Part shown: piece after piece, positions 19,149 through 28,293 of the stretch
How the letters are laid out: each line of letters opens with the position of its first letter
How positions within the stretch are numbered: position 1 is the first letter of the stretch
Source of the DNA: an uncultured Acidobacteriota bacterium
GTDB taxonomy: Bacteria; Acidobacteriota; CAIWXX01
Direction of reading: 5' to 3'
Assembly (NCBI GenBank): GCA_903916735.1
Contig: CAIWXX010000097.1
Coordinates: 1 to 48,418, forward strand
Length of the DNA stretch: 48,418 nucleotides
The notes under the pieces: model-generated
The model's database searches: none
The model's input: only the letters and a program-made list of their open reading frames with translations
Told to the model about the DNA's origin: nothing
Program-made: the position numbers and the translations under genes

Positions 19149-21679
19149 ACCGCCCCCATCTTCGTGAGCTGTTCGTCCACGCGAGCGGCCAGCGTCGCTA
19201 CTTGGCTGGTGAGCTGCGGCAGCGGGGTAGCGTAGCGTTCGGCAAGCTCTCGGATGCGCCCGGTGAGCGTCTGCGACACGCGGTCCAGTTCGCCCTGCAC
19301 GGCAGCGGCCAGCGTGGCCTGCCATTTGTCGTCCACCACAAGTGTCTTGATCTCGTCCTCGGTGAGCTTGCCATACTGCGCGGCTACCTTGGCTATGAGC
19401 GCATCCTGCGCCTCCTTGACTTTCGCGATGGTGACCGCCTCCTTTTCGATAAGGGCGAGGTAGTCGCTGAGCACCTTGTGCTCTTCGCCAGAGTCCGCAT
19501 CGCCCTTGATTTCCTTCAGCCGCGCAGCGACAGAGGCCTTGGTGAGCTTGTCCTTGTCGTTCTTCGCCGATTCCAGCAGTCCGTCCTCACCACTGTGTTC
19601 TTCGGCCATTTCTTCCATCGCCTGCTCTATGGCCGCGACCTCGGCTTCCAGCTTCTCGATGGTCCCCTGCTCGGCGGCAAAGTAACTGGCGATGATCAGC
19701 ACAGTAGGGATCAACTCGGCTCTATATTTCAGCTTCCCGACAATGAAGTCGGGCTTTTCTTTCGTCTTGCCGCCTTTCTCCTCGATGATGAGCCGGGGCT
19801 TGGCAGCCTCATACCAGCCGTCGCCCACGATCAGGTAAACGTCGTCCTGCATGGTCATTGCCCAGTAGTCCATGAGGTGTTGATACACATCGTAGGGATC
19901 GAGCAGCCGGGCTTGCTCGAAGGTTTCGAGCAGGTCCTCTGCGAGCGTTTCGATAAGCGCCTTGGGGTTGCCGTCCTGGCGGATACCTTTCAGGCGCGGG
20001 GTGTTCGCCTCCTTCCACTTCGCGAACAGCTTGGTCACCGATTCGTTGTAGGCGGTGAACTCCGCGTGGCCGAAGATGGTTTCTTTAATGGATAATGGAG
20101 AGTTGACAATGGATAATGAAGAGCTTCCAGCGCATCCAACTTTACATTCTCCCTTCTCAATTTTCAATTCTCCATTATCAATTCTCAATTGCGAGTAGCC
20201 GGGGCGGCCGGCATTTTTGAACAACGTAGCACGCACGCCGGGGATGACCTGCCAGTAGCGTTCGAGCGCATCGATGTCGCGCTCCGGGATACCGCCACGC
20301 AGGTGGGCGTCGATGTCCTGCAATTCCTCCGGCTCGGTGCTGTCGATGTAGCGCGGGAGGTTGAGGTTGAAGTCGTTCTTCGGGTCGCTTATCTCGGCCA
20401 CCGACACCATTCGCGAGTAGCGCGGTATTTGGGCCTGGCGCGCGAAGATGTCCACGATCTTATGTATGTCCTGGGCGCGCAGGCGGTTCTTGTTGCCGTC
20501 CTTGATGAAGCCCTTGGAGGCGTCGATCATGAAGATACCCTTGCGGGCCGCGGCGTTTTCCTTGTCGAGCACGATGATGCAGGTGGGGATGCCCGTTCCG
20601 TAGAAGAGGTTCGCCGGCAGGCCAATGACCGCCTTGATGTAGCCGCGCTGCACGAGGTTCTTGCGGATGACGCCCTCGGCGTTGCCCCGGAAGAGGATGC
20701 CGTGGGGGAGAATGCACGCGCCTTTGCCTCCGGGCTTGAGCGAGCGGACAATATGCAACAGGTAGGCGTAGTCGCCCTGCTTGGCGGGCGGCACGCCGTA
20801 GTACTTGAAGCGCTTGAAGGGGTCGTTGGCCGGGTCAAGGCCGTTGCTCCAGCTCTTGTCGGAAAAGGGCGGATTGGCGACGATGTAGTCAAAGGTTTTG
20901 AGCTGGCCGGATACGTCGGTGAAGAGAGGGTTGGCCAGCGTGTTGCCCTGCATGATGAGAGCCGTGGGGTTGTTGTGCAGGATCATATTCATGCGGGCAA
21001 GGCCGTAGGTGGCGGAGTCTTTTTCCTGCCCGTAGAGGGTGACCTTGATGTCTTTGCTATGGCCGGCCTCGTCCCCGACCTTCAGCAGCAGCGAGCCGGA
21101 GCCGCAGGTGGGGTCGTAGACGGTCGTGTCATTCGTCGTGGCGGCGCTGCGGATTCCTAGGAACTGCGCCATGATGCGGCTGACCTCTGCCGGAGTGTAG
21201 AACTGCCCCTTGCTCTTGCCGCTCTCGGTGGCGAAGTGCCGCATGATGTATTCGTAGGCGTCGCCGAGGATGTCGTCGCCGTCGGCGCGGTTCTTCGAGA
21301 AGTCGAGCGAGGGGTTCTCAAAAATGGCAATGAGGTTGGTGAGCCGGTCCACTATCTCCTTGCCGCTGCCGAGCTTGGTGGCATCGTTGAAGTCCGGCAT
21401 GTCGGACAGCTTATTGGCATTGGCCAGCGGTCCGAGGATCTTCTTGTTGATCTGGTCGCCGATGTCGCTCTTACCCTTGAGCGCGACCATGTCCTTGAAG
21501 CCGGCGCCTTCGGGAATCGTGATCGGGGCATAGGGTACGCCGACATATTTATCGGAGACATATTTGACGAACAGCAGGACAAGAACGTAATCCTTGTACT
21601 GGCTGGCATCCATGCCTCCGCGCAGTTCATCGCAACTGGACCAAAGTGAGGAATAAAGTTCGGATTTTTTCAGGGCCAT
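19139..21679 (-). CDS. hsdM: Type I restriction-modification DNA methyltransferase subunit with in-frame repeat insertion
   Basis: HsdM (846 aa) methylates adenine at the target set by HsdS. The N-terminal helical domain begins MALKKSELYSSLWSSCDELR. The SAM-binding motif is DPTCGSGSLLLKV and the catalytic N6-adenine motif NPPF is at residues 269-272. The long C-terminal part after residue 540 is rich in Glu/Lys helices (about 640-840) and exceeds the usual HsdM length of about 500, as in some large HsdM forms. Residues 499-531 are encoded by a 99-bp AT-rich insertion (20087-20185) that keeps the frame. No hsdR gene is present in the window, so only methylation can be expected from this locus. 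Confidence 0.92.
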   Translation of the reverse strand: MALKKSELYSSLWSSCDELRGGMDASQYKDYVLVLLFVKYVSDKYVGVPYAPITIPEGAGFKDMVALKGKSDIGDQINKKILGPLANANKLSDMPDFNDATKLGSGKEIVDRLTNLIAIFENPSLDFSKNRADGDDILGDAYEYIMRHFATESGKSKGQFYTPAEVSRIMAQFLGIRSAATTNDTTVYDPTCGSGSLLLKVGDEAGHSKDIKVTLYGQEKDSATYGLARMNMILHNNPTALIMQGNTLANPLFTDVSGQLKTFDYIVANPPFSDKSWSNGLDPANDPFKRFKYYGVPPAKQGDYAYLLHIVRSLKPGGKGACILPHGILFRGNAEGVIRKNLVQRGYIKAVIGLPANLFYGTGIPTCIIVLDKENAAARKGIFMIDASKGFIKDGNKNRLRAQDIHKIVDIFARQAQIPRYSRMVSVAEISDPKNDFNLNLPRYIDSTEPEELQDIDAHLRGGIPERDIDALERYWQVIPGVRATLFKNAGRPGYSQLRIDNGELKIEKGECKVGCAGSSSLSIVNSPLSIKETIFGHAEFTAYNESVTKLFAKWKEANTPRLKGIRQDGNPKALIETLAEDLLETFEQARLLDPYDVYQHLMDYWAMTMQDDVYLIVGDGWYEAAKPRLIIEEKGGKTKEKPDFIVGKLKYRAELIPTVLIIASYFAAEQGTIEKLEAEVAAIEQAMEEMAEEHSGEDGLLESAKNDKDKLTKASVAARLKEIKGDADSGEEHKVLSDYLALIEKEAVTIAKVKEAQDALIAKVAAQYGKLTEDEIKTLVVDDKWQATLAAAVQGELDRVSQTLTGRIRELAERYATPLPQLTSQVATLAARVDEQLTKMGAVWK
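20087..20185. repeat. AT-rich inverted-repeat insertion inside hsdM
   Basis: This 99-bp (33-codon) segment separates two conserved HsdM blocks, GRPGYSQL and KETIFGHAEFTAYN. Its ends are imperfect inverted repeats built from AATGGATAATGGAGA/TCTCCATTATCAATT steps around a GC-richer centre. It belongs to the same family as the repeats flanking the four-helix-bundle gene at 17482 and 17861. The length is divisible by three and no stop occurs in the hsdM frame. Confidence 0.8.
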
Positions 21680-22085
21680 TTTCTTTTCTACTTTCTAACT
21701 TTTTTCTTTAACATGCAGTTGTACTTGGCCGCTGAGGGCTAGCTTATGCTTAACCGGCGAGCGGGCTTGGCCCGCGAGTCTGGTTGAAACGGTTGTTGGA
21801 TTTTCAAAACAAGCCCATTTGCATGCGTTCATTAATCTCATGCTTTTTCTTAATTTTGGAATGGCACTGCCTCTTCAGTCATCATACCAAAATCACCAGG
21901 AATGGACGTATGACATATGAAAGTCTTTGACGGCCGGCTTCGTATTACGTTCCATGGAATTCGTCCATTGAAATTCATATGAATGCTGATGCCCGTATAT
22001 ATTTCCTTTTGATTCGCTTTCATTAATCCGGGAAGAGCCCCCTTTCTCCCATTGATCTTGAAACCGCAGACTCATAATCCGGATG
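21680..22085. other. Intergenic region upstream of hsdM
   Basis: These 406 bp hold no recognised gene. A two-part hairpin at about 21753-21786 (AACCGG...GCGGGC-TTG-GCCCGC...CTGGTT) is the main visible structure. The hsdM promoter should lie here on the minus strand, but I see no strong consensus. Confidence 0.45.
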
Positions 22086-22499
22086 TCAAGAATCTGTTTC
22101 GGATTTCATATAACCGATCTGGATGAAAGGGGTCTTCCGGTCGCATGCACACTCATTACGCTCATCACGGTAGAAGATGCCGGCGGTTTTTAATTCCTTT
22201 TTGAGACGTGTCCGGGCGCGGTGAAGGCGGATCTTGGCTGCCTGAAGTCTTAATCCAATAATGTCGGCGATTTCAGCGTCTTTAAATCCCTCCAACTCGC
22301 TGAGGACGATGACGGATCGGTAGGTTTCCGGCAGCGTCGCGATAATTTCCCGGATGCAGCCGTTCATTTCCTCACGAATAACCCGCACCTCGGTGGAAGG
22401 CGTTTGCTCAAGATCCTGGCCAGCCTCAAGTTCGTCTTCTAAGTTCTCAAGCTCCCAGATCATCCGCCACCAGCGCGTCCCCCTGAGCCGGAGGAGCAC
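22086..22499 (-). pseudogene. ECF sigma factor, N-terminally truncated (region 4 only)
   Basis: Residues 45-110 are a sigma-70 region 4 domain that binds the -35 element: IREIIATLPETYRSVIVLSELEG, then DAEIADIIGL and KIRLHRARTRLKKEL. The tail FYRDERNECACDRK is typical of a particular ECF group. Region 2, needed for -10 recognition and core binding, is missing. Upstream sequence becomes unrelated and the R1 repeat begins about 90 bp away. No anti-sigma gene follows. It is most likely a remnant of a broken gene. Confidence 0.75.
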
Positions 22500-22591
22500 T
22501 GGGATGACGGTTCCCGCACCGACGCCTCCTGCTACTGATCAGCTCAACGCCAGCCCACGTTGTTCAACTTCTGCATGGTCGGCCATCTCGC

Positions 22592-22791
22592 CAACCGCGC
22601 TTATTGACTCAACCTACAAACCCCCCTACTCTTAACCCGTGATTCAGATGCACTCTGAAAATATATTCTCCTGGCAACCTTCTGTCACCCCCGGGGGTTA
22701 CAGAAGGCTGCCAGGAGAGGTCGTGTTGACCCATTATTACTACAGCGGTAGTATTACTGGTATCCGGTCGGAAAAGGAAACTCCTATAGCC
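22592..22791 (+). repeat. Repeat R1, copy B (200 bp)
   Basis: This copy aligns end to end without gaps to copy C at 28789-28988 (200 bp each), starting CAACCGCGCTTATTGACTC and ending CTCCTATAGCC. Its central palindrome (around 22667-22720) is imperfect, with uncompensated mismatches. The right edge abuts the point where a sulfatase-like gene is cut off. Confidence 0.9.
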
Positions 22792-23366
22792 CTGCCGACA
22801 GACGCAATTGTATATACAGCTTGTGTAACCGCATTGTCATACACGATTCCTTCGGCGGCAAATGCGTCGACGATCGGAGTCGTCGGCCTGCCATAACCGT
22901 AACAGCCGAAATGTGATGCAGTAGCGGCATCGAAAAGCACAACCAGGAGATTGTCATTCTTGTGGCGTGTGCGGAAGTCATCGAACCGATTTCGTTCAAA
23001 ATCCTTCTTCTGTTCTTCCGAATTCTGTTCCACGACGGGATCGACCCAGTAGAGTTTACCGTCCCATGGGTTTCCATTTCCGCCCTTCGCCGAAAATGTG
23101 ATATCGGCTGTACGATTCTGAAATTCCTGTAAATCAATCTTTTGTGTTCGCCCAATCTTTATTTCTCGCTCCAATAGCAATTAATCGGGGGAGTCACTTT
23201 CGATTCGTACCGACGCAGTCAGATCGTCGGCATGTGTTCCTGTAAAACGAGAGGACAGTTTCAGAGAGGGTGCTACTCCAAGGAGAGCGTAGAAACAGAT
23301 GGACCCGGGACGAACCTGCATTAATTCAGAAACCTGTTCCTTTGAAAACTGTTTTGGAGCTTGTTC
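22792..23366 (-). pseudogene. Sulfatase-like protein fragment with in-frame stop, cut by R1
   Basis: Read on the minus strand, coding similarity starts near 23366 (QAPKQFSKEQVSELMQ, then FYALLG) and hits an in-frame TAA at 23181-23183. It then continues as DGKLYWVDP and the sulfatase-fold N-terminus NLLVVLFDAATASHFGCYGYG...FAAEGIVYDNAVTQAVYTIAS. This is the start of an alkaline-phosphatase-superfamily domain of the type lacking the Cys/Ser formylglycine site. The next residues are encoded by R1, so the remaining three quarters of the domain are gone. The stop and the truncation both indicate a dead gene. Confidence 0.7.
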
Positions 23367-23921
23367 AAAAGGGATGAGTTTTCGAAGGTGCCGACACAGG
23401 CTTTGATGGCGTTTCGATTAGCGGGAATCATCGTGCTTGTGAGTATCCCATTTTTCACCGCCGGCATACGCCTGGCGCGGCTTTTCAAGGAATTTCATGA
23501 CAACATGCCTCGGCTCTACATGGCGGATCTTCTCGGCCCTGGGGTAGGAACTCTGGCTGCAATTCTATTAATGAATACCGTCCAAACTCTGTTGACGACT
23601 TTTTTGATCTGCATCCCAGTGATTTTCGCCGCACTGATCGTGCCGGGCGGATTCCGCGTTGTACCAGTCGCGCTGATGGTCCTGACGGCCGTGCTTGGGT
23701 GGTTCTCGACGTCCATACTCAATCCTCCCCGCACCGAACGATCGCTCATCATAGCTCAATACTGGGATGCAATGTGGGAAATCAAGGTCAATATCGCACT
23801 TGAAATCGGCGGCCTTTTCTACCTCTTGGCGATGATGCTTATGAGATCCGGGGATGATTGGGTGCGGAAATGCGAAGTTCAGTCGTCCGCGCCATTGGCA
23901 AAGGGTCCGATTCCAGTATGA
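23361..23921 (+). pseudogene. Fragment of a membrane-bound spermidine synthase-like protein
   Basis: This 186-residue frame has hydrophobic segments around SIPFFTAGIRLARLF, the motif PRLYMADLLGPGVGTLAAI, and two further helices near LTTFLICIPVIFAALIVPGG and a later one. The SIPFF...RLYxADLLG pattern matches the membrane domain of large polyamine-synthase-like proteins. Their N-terminal helices and the catalytic methyltransferase-like domain are both absent. There is no ribosome site at the nominal start. It is probably a remnant adjoining the divergent sulfatase fragment. Confidence 0.45.
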
Positions 23922-24136
23922 CCTGCCGTCGGGCAGGTTTTCGTCACAGGACTGGAAAAGGAACGCGGGAACGGATTGAATCACGACTCCATGTCGGATT
24001 TTACGGTCTTTCCCGGAGGGGCACACTTGTACCCTGTAACATTAAATTAGATATAGACGCCGGCCAATAATCCCATATATTGCAGAAATTCATTGAAAAA
24101 TTGACGGGAAATCCTTCTCACGAAAATCGGTGTTGA

Positions 24137-24165
24137 TTGAAATTTCGAGGTACTTTCGCTAAAAT
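24137..24165 (+). promoter_or_regulatory. Sigma70-type promoter upstream of the OmpA-family gene
   Basis: TTGAAA at 24137-24142 and TAAAAT at 24160-24165 have a 17-bp spacer. The element lies about 80 bp before the start codon, in an AT-rich stretch. Confidence 0.5.
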
Positions 24166-24246
24166 TTCAACTTGATCAAAACGAATGGCCTATCGTGTAT
24201 CCCAGGCAAGGCCGTTTTCAATAAGATGCCTTAGAGGAGGAAGATC

Positions 24247-25074
24247 ATGAACAAGATTGCTCTGAGCATTCTGCTTCTGTCGCTGGCGACCGGCTTCGCT
24301 GCCGGACAGCCGGATGTCCCGGAGTGCAAGGATCACCCGCTGTTTCCCACGCGCATGCCGGAATACCGCATCGAAGTCTGCAAAGTCGAGGATTACGGGA
24401 TCTACGAATTCTCGTCGACCAAAGGACCGAAGACCCCGGTCGAAGGCAAGTTCACCTTCCTAACCTACTCTTTCACCGGACAACGGATCAGCGAACCGAG
24501 CGGTCTTGCCGTTGTCCGGAACTATGAAAACGCCATCCGGAAGGTGGGGGGCACGATCCTCCAGAGCGATCCGCAGCGTTGGGTGAACGGGAAGATTATC
24601 AAGGACGGCCAGGAGGTGTGGGTGCAGATCGAAAAGGGGAACGGGAAAATCTGGCTGCGGATCGTCGAGAAGAAAGCGATGGAGCAGTTTATCGAGGCGG
24701 ACGCGGCAGCCTTTTCCAACGACATCCGGACCACGGGCCACGTGGCTGTCTACGGCATCAATTTCGATACCGGGAAATCGACGATAAAGCCCGAGTCAAC
24801 CCAGGCCATTGGGGAGATCGCCAAGCTCCTGAAAGCCGATTCGGGACTCAAGATTTACGTTGTGGGTCATACGGACAACACGGGCAGCGTGGACGGCAAC
24901 ATCAAGCTTTCCCAGGACCGTGCCGAAGCCGTCCTCCAAGCGCTCGTCCGCGACCACAGCATCGCCCCCGCGCGCCTGAGATCCTTCGGGTGCGGCCTGT
25001 TCGCTCCCGTCGCATCCAACGACACCGAGGAGGGCCGGGCCAAGAACCGCCGGGTCGAACTAGTGAAGCAATAG
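24247..25074 (+). CDS. OmpA-family outer membrane/peptidoglycan-associated protein
   Basis: This is a 275-aa exported protein. Residues 1-20 form a signal peptide (MNKIALSILLLSLATGFAAG). The N-terminal half (about 25-150) is an unclassified domain with conserved-looking charged and aromatic residues. The C-terminal OmpA domain (about 165-275) binds peptidoglycan through NFDTGKSTIKPES, GHTDNTGS, NIKLSQDRAEAV and GRAKNRRVEL. No lipobox cysteine is present, so it is periplasmic or barrel-less. A strong AGAGGAGGAAG ribosome site precedes the ATG. It stands alone, with its own promoter, between the pseudogene cluster and the sulfatase operon. Confidence 0.88.
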   Translation: MNKIALSILLLSLATGFAAGQPDVPECKDHPLFPTRMPEYRIEVCKVEDYGIYEFSSTKGPKTPVEGKFTFLTYSFTGQRISEPSGLAVVRNYENAIRKVGGTILQSDPQRWVNGKIIKDGQEVWVQIEKGNGKIWLRIVEKKAMEQFIEADAAAFSNDIRTTGHVAVYGINFDTGKSTIKPESTQAIGEIAKLLKADSGLKIYVVGHTDNTGSVDGNIKLSQDRAEAVLQALVRDHSIAPARLRSFGCGLFAPVASNDTEEGRAKNRRVELVKQ

Positions 25075-25268
25075 AATCCCGCTCACCGATTTTGTGCTAT
25101 TAGGCAGAACCGAATGGAGTTATCGATGCTCACGCGGCTCCGCACAATGCCCGGTATGCAGCCAAGAGCCGATGATCCATTTTTAGCGCGGCGTCAACAG
25201 CAAATTCCAGCCGGTGATGAACATGCCCCGCATACCCGCTGGAACCTACGACGCCCCTAGGAGGTAAA

Positions 25269-26978
25269 ATGTCAGCGAATCCGTTCGAAAAATCCCGACC
25301 GGCGGGCGTTGATTTGAGCCGCCGGCAATTCATGGAAAAGAGCGGGGTCGCGCTGGTCGCCGGGGTCGCAATGTCATCTTTTTCAACCGTTGTGGATTCG
25401 AGCACTGAGCAGGGCTCGGGACAGCCATCGAAGCACCCGAACATCGTCATCCTCATCACGGATCAGGAACGTCTTCCGCAGTACTGGCCTGACGGCTGGG
25501 CCGATACGAATCTGCCGAATCGCAAGCGGCTCGCCAAACATGGGCTGACTTTTACAAACGCATTCTGCAACGCCGCCATGTGTTCGCCCAGCCGTGCCAC
25601 GCTGTTCACAGGCCTTTATCCGGCCCAGCACGGCGTGGAGCACGTCCTGAACGCAGCCAACACCGAGCAGCCGACGCTTCAACCTGCGACTCAGAACATG
25701 GCGCGCATGCTGGTGACCGCCGGATATGATGTGCAGTATCGAGGGAAATGGCATATGAGCAAGGATCCCAGCGGCACGCTGCCTGTCCAGAGCCGATCTG
25801 ACCTCGGTAGATATGGGTTTCAAGGCTGGCAGCCGCCCGATGCCGGCGGAGACCAGAATCCCGCGACCTTCGGGGGTGGCTGCACAAACTACGACGCCAT
25901 GTATGCGGATCAGGCCGCGGCATTCCTCGAACGTGCCGACCCGCGGGCGTCCAAGCCGTTCGCACTTTTCGTCTGTCTGATCAATCCGCACGATATCATG
26001 TCCTATCCGTCGTTGTGGAATCAGGCGAGCTTCAGCGATATTCCCCAATTTGAAGGATGCAACAATTATGGCGATCTGGCTCCCGGTTGTTTCGACCAGG
26101 GAATTTCCCTGCCTCCCACCGTCCATGAGAATACGGACAAGAATTTCAAGCCGTCGGCGCAGGCCCAGTCCACGGCAATGTGGGCTCAAGGGTTAGGACC
26201 CATTACCAGCCATCAGGATCAGATGAAGTATGTCAACTTCTATGCCTACCTGCATCGAATCTCGGATGCGCATATGGGCACGGTGCTTGACGCGCTGGAG
26301 TCCAACCATGCCTTATACGAAAAGACGATTGTCATTCGCCTGGCCGACCACGGGGAGATGGGGCTTTCGCACGGCGGCATGCGTCAAAAGGCCTTCAACG
26401 CATACGAAGAGACGATCCATGTGCCGCTCGTGATTTCCAATCCGATGCTCTTCCCAAACCCAGTTCACACCCACGCGCTGGCCTCGTTGATCGATCTGAT
26501 GCCTACGCTCGCAACTCTCGCCGACGTGCCGGACCGGGATCGGTGGAACTTCAAAGGAGTTGACCTCACTCCAGTCATTCAGGACGCCATCGACCATCCA
26601 GGCCGGCACCCCACCGAGACGGTGCAGGATTCCATACTCTTTACCACCGACGAAACCGATCCCGGCGGCACTGTGACCGAGCCCAGCCATGTCCGCTGTC
26701 TCCGTGAAATGTGGTGGAAGTTTACCATCTATTTCGACCCCGACGGCAAAGCGGATCCCCAGTACGAACTCTATGATCTGAGGACCGACCCAACAGAACT
26801 GCACAACATGGCCAATCCTGCCAACGTAAAATACTATGACCCTGACAAGACAAAGGTAATGCTGGACAAACTCCTCCGCAAAATGGAGGAAACCGGCACC
26901 GACCCGCGCCGCTTCACCGGGGACAGTCCCGATCACCACGCCGAGGCATCGCCACAGATTCAGGATTCGACCATATAG
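25269..26978 (+). CDS. Cys-type sulfatase with Tat-like signal
   Basis: This 569-aa enzyme hydrolyses sulfate esters after its active-site cysteine is converted to formylglycine. The modified residue is Cys105 in the signature CSPSRATLFTGLYP. The metal-binding start NIVILITDQERLPQYWP and the downstream motif RLADHGEMGLSHGG support the fold. The N-terminus has SRRQFMEKSG (residues 17-26) followed by a hydrophobic stretch, a Tat-type signal suited to export after cytoplasmic maturation. A strong TAGGAGGTAAA ribosome site precedes the ATG. The maturase gene follows after 47 bp, so the two form a functional pair. The substrate cannot be told from sequence. Confidence 0.93.
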   Translation: MSANPFEKSRPAGVDLSRRQFMEKSGVALVAGVAMSSFSTVVDSSTEQGSGQPSKHPNIVILITDQERLPQYWPDGWADTNLPNRKRLAKHGLTFTNAFCNAAMCSPSRATLFTGLYPAQHGVEHVLNAANTEQPTLQPATQNMARMLVTAGYDVQYRGKWHMSKDPSGTLPVQSRSDLGRYGFQGWQPPDAGGDQNPATFGGGCTNYDAMYADQAAAFLERADPRASKPFALFVCLINPHDIMSYPSLWNQASFSDIPQFEGCNNYGDLAPGCFDQGISLPPTVHENTDKNFKPSAQAQSTAMWAQGLGPITSHQDQMKYVNFYAYLHRISDAHMGTVLDALESNHALYEKTIVIRLADHGEMGLSHGGMRQKAFNAYEETIHVPLVISNPMLFPNPVHTHALASLIDLMPTLATLADVPDRDRWNFKGVDLTPVIQDAIDHPGRHPTETVQDSILFTTDETDPGGTVTEPSHVRCLREMWWKFTIYFDPDGKADPQYELYDLRTDPTELHNMANPANVKYYDPDKTKVMLDKLLRKMEETGTDPRRFTGDSPDHHAEASPQIQDSTI

Positions 26979-27025
26979 CCGGTGGCCGCAATGAAATCGG
27001 CGGGACATCATGGTGCCAGAAGACA

Positions 27026-28273
27026 ATGATGGACCCGCCGACCACTTTGAGAACCTCAGAAACATTGGCTTTAGCCCCGGCTGCGTTCCATGTGATGACA
27101 AAGCCGCGCGGCGCGATCTGCAACCTGGATTGCAAATATTGCTTCTATCTTTCCAAAGAAAAGCTCTACCCCGGCAGCGATTTCCGGATGTCCGACGAGC
27201 TGTTGGAACAGTACATTCGCCAGCATATCCTGGCGCATCATGTGCCCGAAGTCACATTCACCTGGCAGGGTGGCGAACCCACGCTGATGGGACTCGATTT
27301 TTTCAGGCGGGCTATCGAGTTGCAGATGAAATACCGCAAGCCGAATACGCAAATCAACAACGCGCTCCAGACCAACGCCACAACACTGAATGAGGAGTGG
27401 TGCCGGTTCTTTCATCAGAATGATTTCCTGCTCGGCGTCAGCCTCGATGGCCCGCAGTCGTATCATGACGCCTACCGCGCCGACAAAGGAGGCGCCACCA
27501 CCTTTGACCGCGTGATGGCCGGTATCGCGTTGCTGCGGAGGCATCGAGTGGAGTTCAATATCCTCGCCACCGTCCACGCCGCGAACGCAGGCCACGGCCT
27601 TGAAGTCTACCGCTTCCTGCGAGACGATGTTCAGACTCAGATGATCCAATTCATCCCGATCGTCGAGCGCGACAATGCGACGGGATTTCAAGAAGGCGAA
27701 AAAGTAACGGCCAGGTCAGTCACCGGCAGGCAATACGCCGAATTCCTGATTGAGGTCTTTGACGAGTGGGTGCGTCATGATGTTGGTCGCGTATTTGTGC
27801 AGATCTTCGATGTCGCGCTCGGAGTCTGGTTCGGTCAGCCTTCGACGCTTTGCATTTTTTCCGAGACCTGCGGAGACGCCCTTGTGCTGGAGCACAACGG
27901 CGATCTGTTTTCTTGTGATCATTTTGTCGAACCTCGCTACAAACTGGGGAACATCACCGAAACACCTCTCGCCGGTCTGGTCGCTTCGCCGCAGCAGCGT
28001 AAATTCGGGCTGGATAAACACGCTACCCTGCCGCGCTACTGCCGTGAATGCGCGGTGCGGTTCGTCTGCAACGGCGGCTGTCCGAAGGACCGCATCCTCA
28101 CAACTTCCGATGGCCAGCCGGGCCTCAATTACCTGTGCGAAGGTTTCAAAGCGTATTTCACCCACATTGACCGCCCCATGAAAATCATGGCGGACCTGTT
28201 GCGCAAACGGCGCTCACCGGCCATCATTATGCTCTTGCTCGCCGGCACGCCCGGGAACCCCGTCCAGCCATAG
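27026..28273 (+). CDS. Anaerobic sulfatase-maturating enzyme (radical SAM/SPASM)
   Basis: This enzyme (415 aa) oxidises the active-site Cys (or Ser) of sulfatases to formylglycine without oxygen, in the cytoplasm. The radical-SAM cluster motif is Cys32-x3-Cys36-x2-Cys39 in AICNLDCKYCFYLSK. It is followed by TWQGGEPTLMGLDFF and QTNATTLNEEW. The SPASM domain holds the cysteines of the two auxiliary clusters in CIFSETCGD, FSCDHFV, CRECAVRFVCNGGCPKDR and YLCEGF. It sits 47 bp downstream of the Cys-type sulfatase, its likely substrate. Two ATGs (27026 and 27029) are equally usable. Confidence 0.93.
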   Translation: MMDPPTTLRTSETLALAPAAFHVMTKPRGAICNLDCKYCFYLSKEKLYPGSDFRMSDELLEQYIRQHILAHHVPEVTFTWQGGEPTLMGLDFFRRAIELQMKYRKPNTQINNALQTNATTLNEEWCRFFHQNDFLLGVSLDGPQSYHDAYRADKGGATTFDRVMAGIALLRRHRVEFNILATVHAANAGHGLEVYRFLRDDVQTQMIQFIPIVERDNATGFQEGEKVTARSVTGRQYAEFLIEVFDEWVRHDVGRVFVQIFDVALGVWFGQPSTLCIFSETCGDALVLEHNGDLFSCDHFVEPRYKLGNITETPLAGLVASPQQRKFGLDKHATLPRYCRECAVRFVCNGGCPKDRILTTSDGQPGLNYLCEGFKAYFTHIDRPMKIMADLLRKRRSPAIIMLLLAGTPGNPVQP

Positions 28274-28293
28274 CATTTCCCGCGGTAAAAAAT

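Noticed and set aside
20189-21160. Plus-strand frame of 323 codons within hsdM
   Set aside because: It is antisense to the conserved methyltransferase core and shows no family features.
17914-21786. Possible integron attC sites (GTTAAC-bearing hairpins at 17914 and 21753)
   Set aside because: The hairpins lack the paired R/L core boxes and extrahelical bases of attC, no integrase is present, and the genes form a normal hsd operon.
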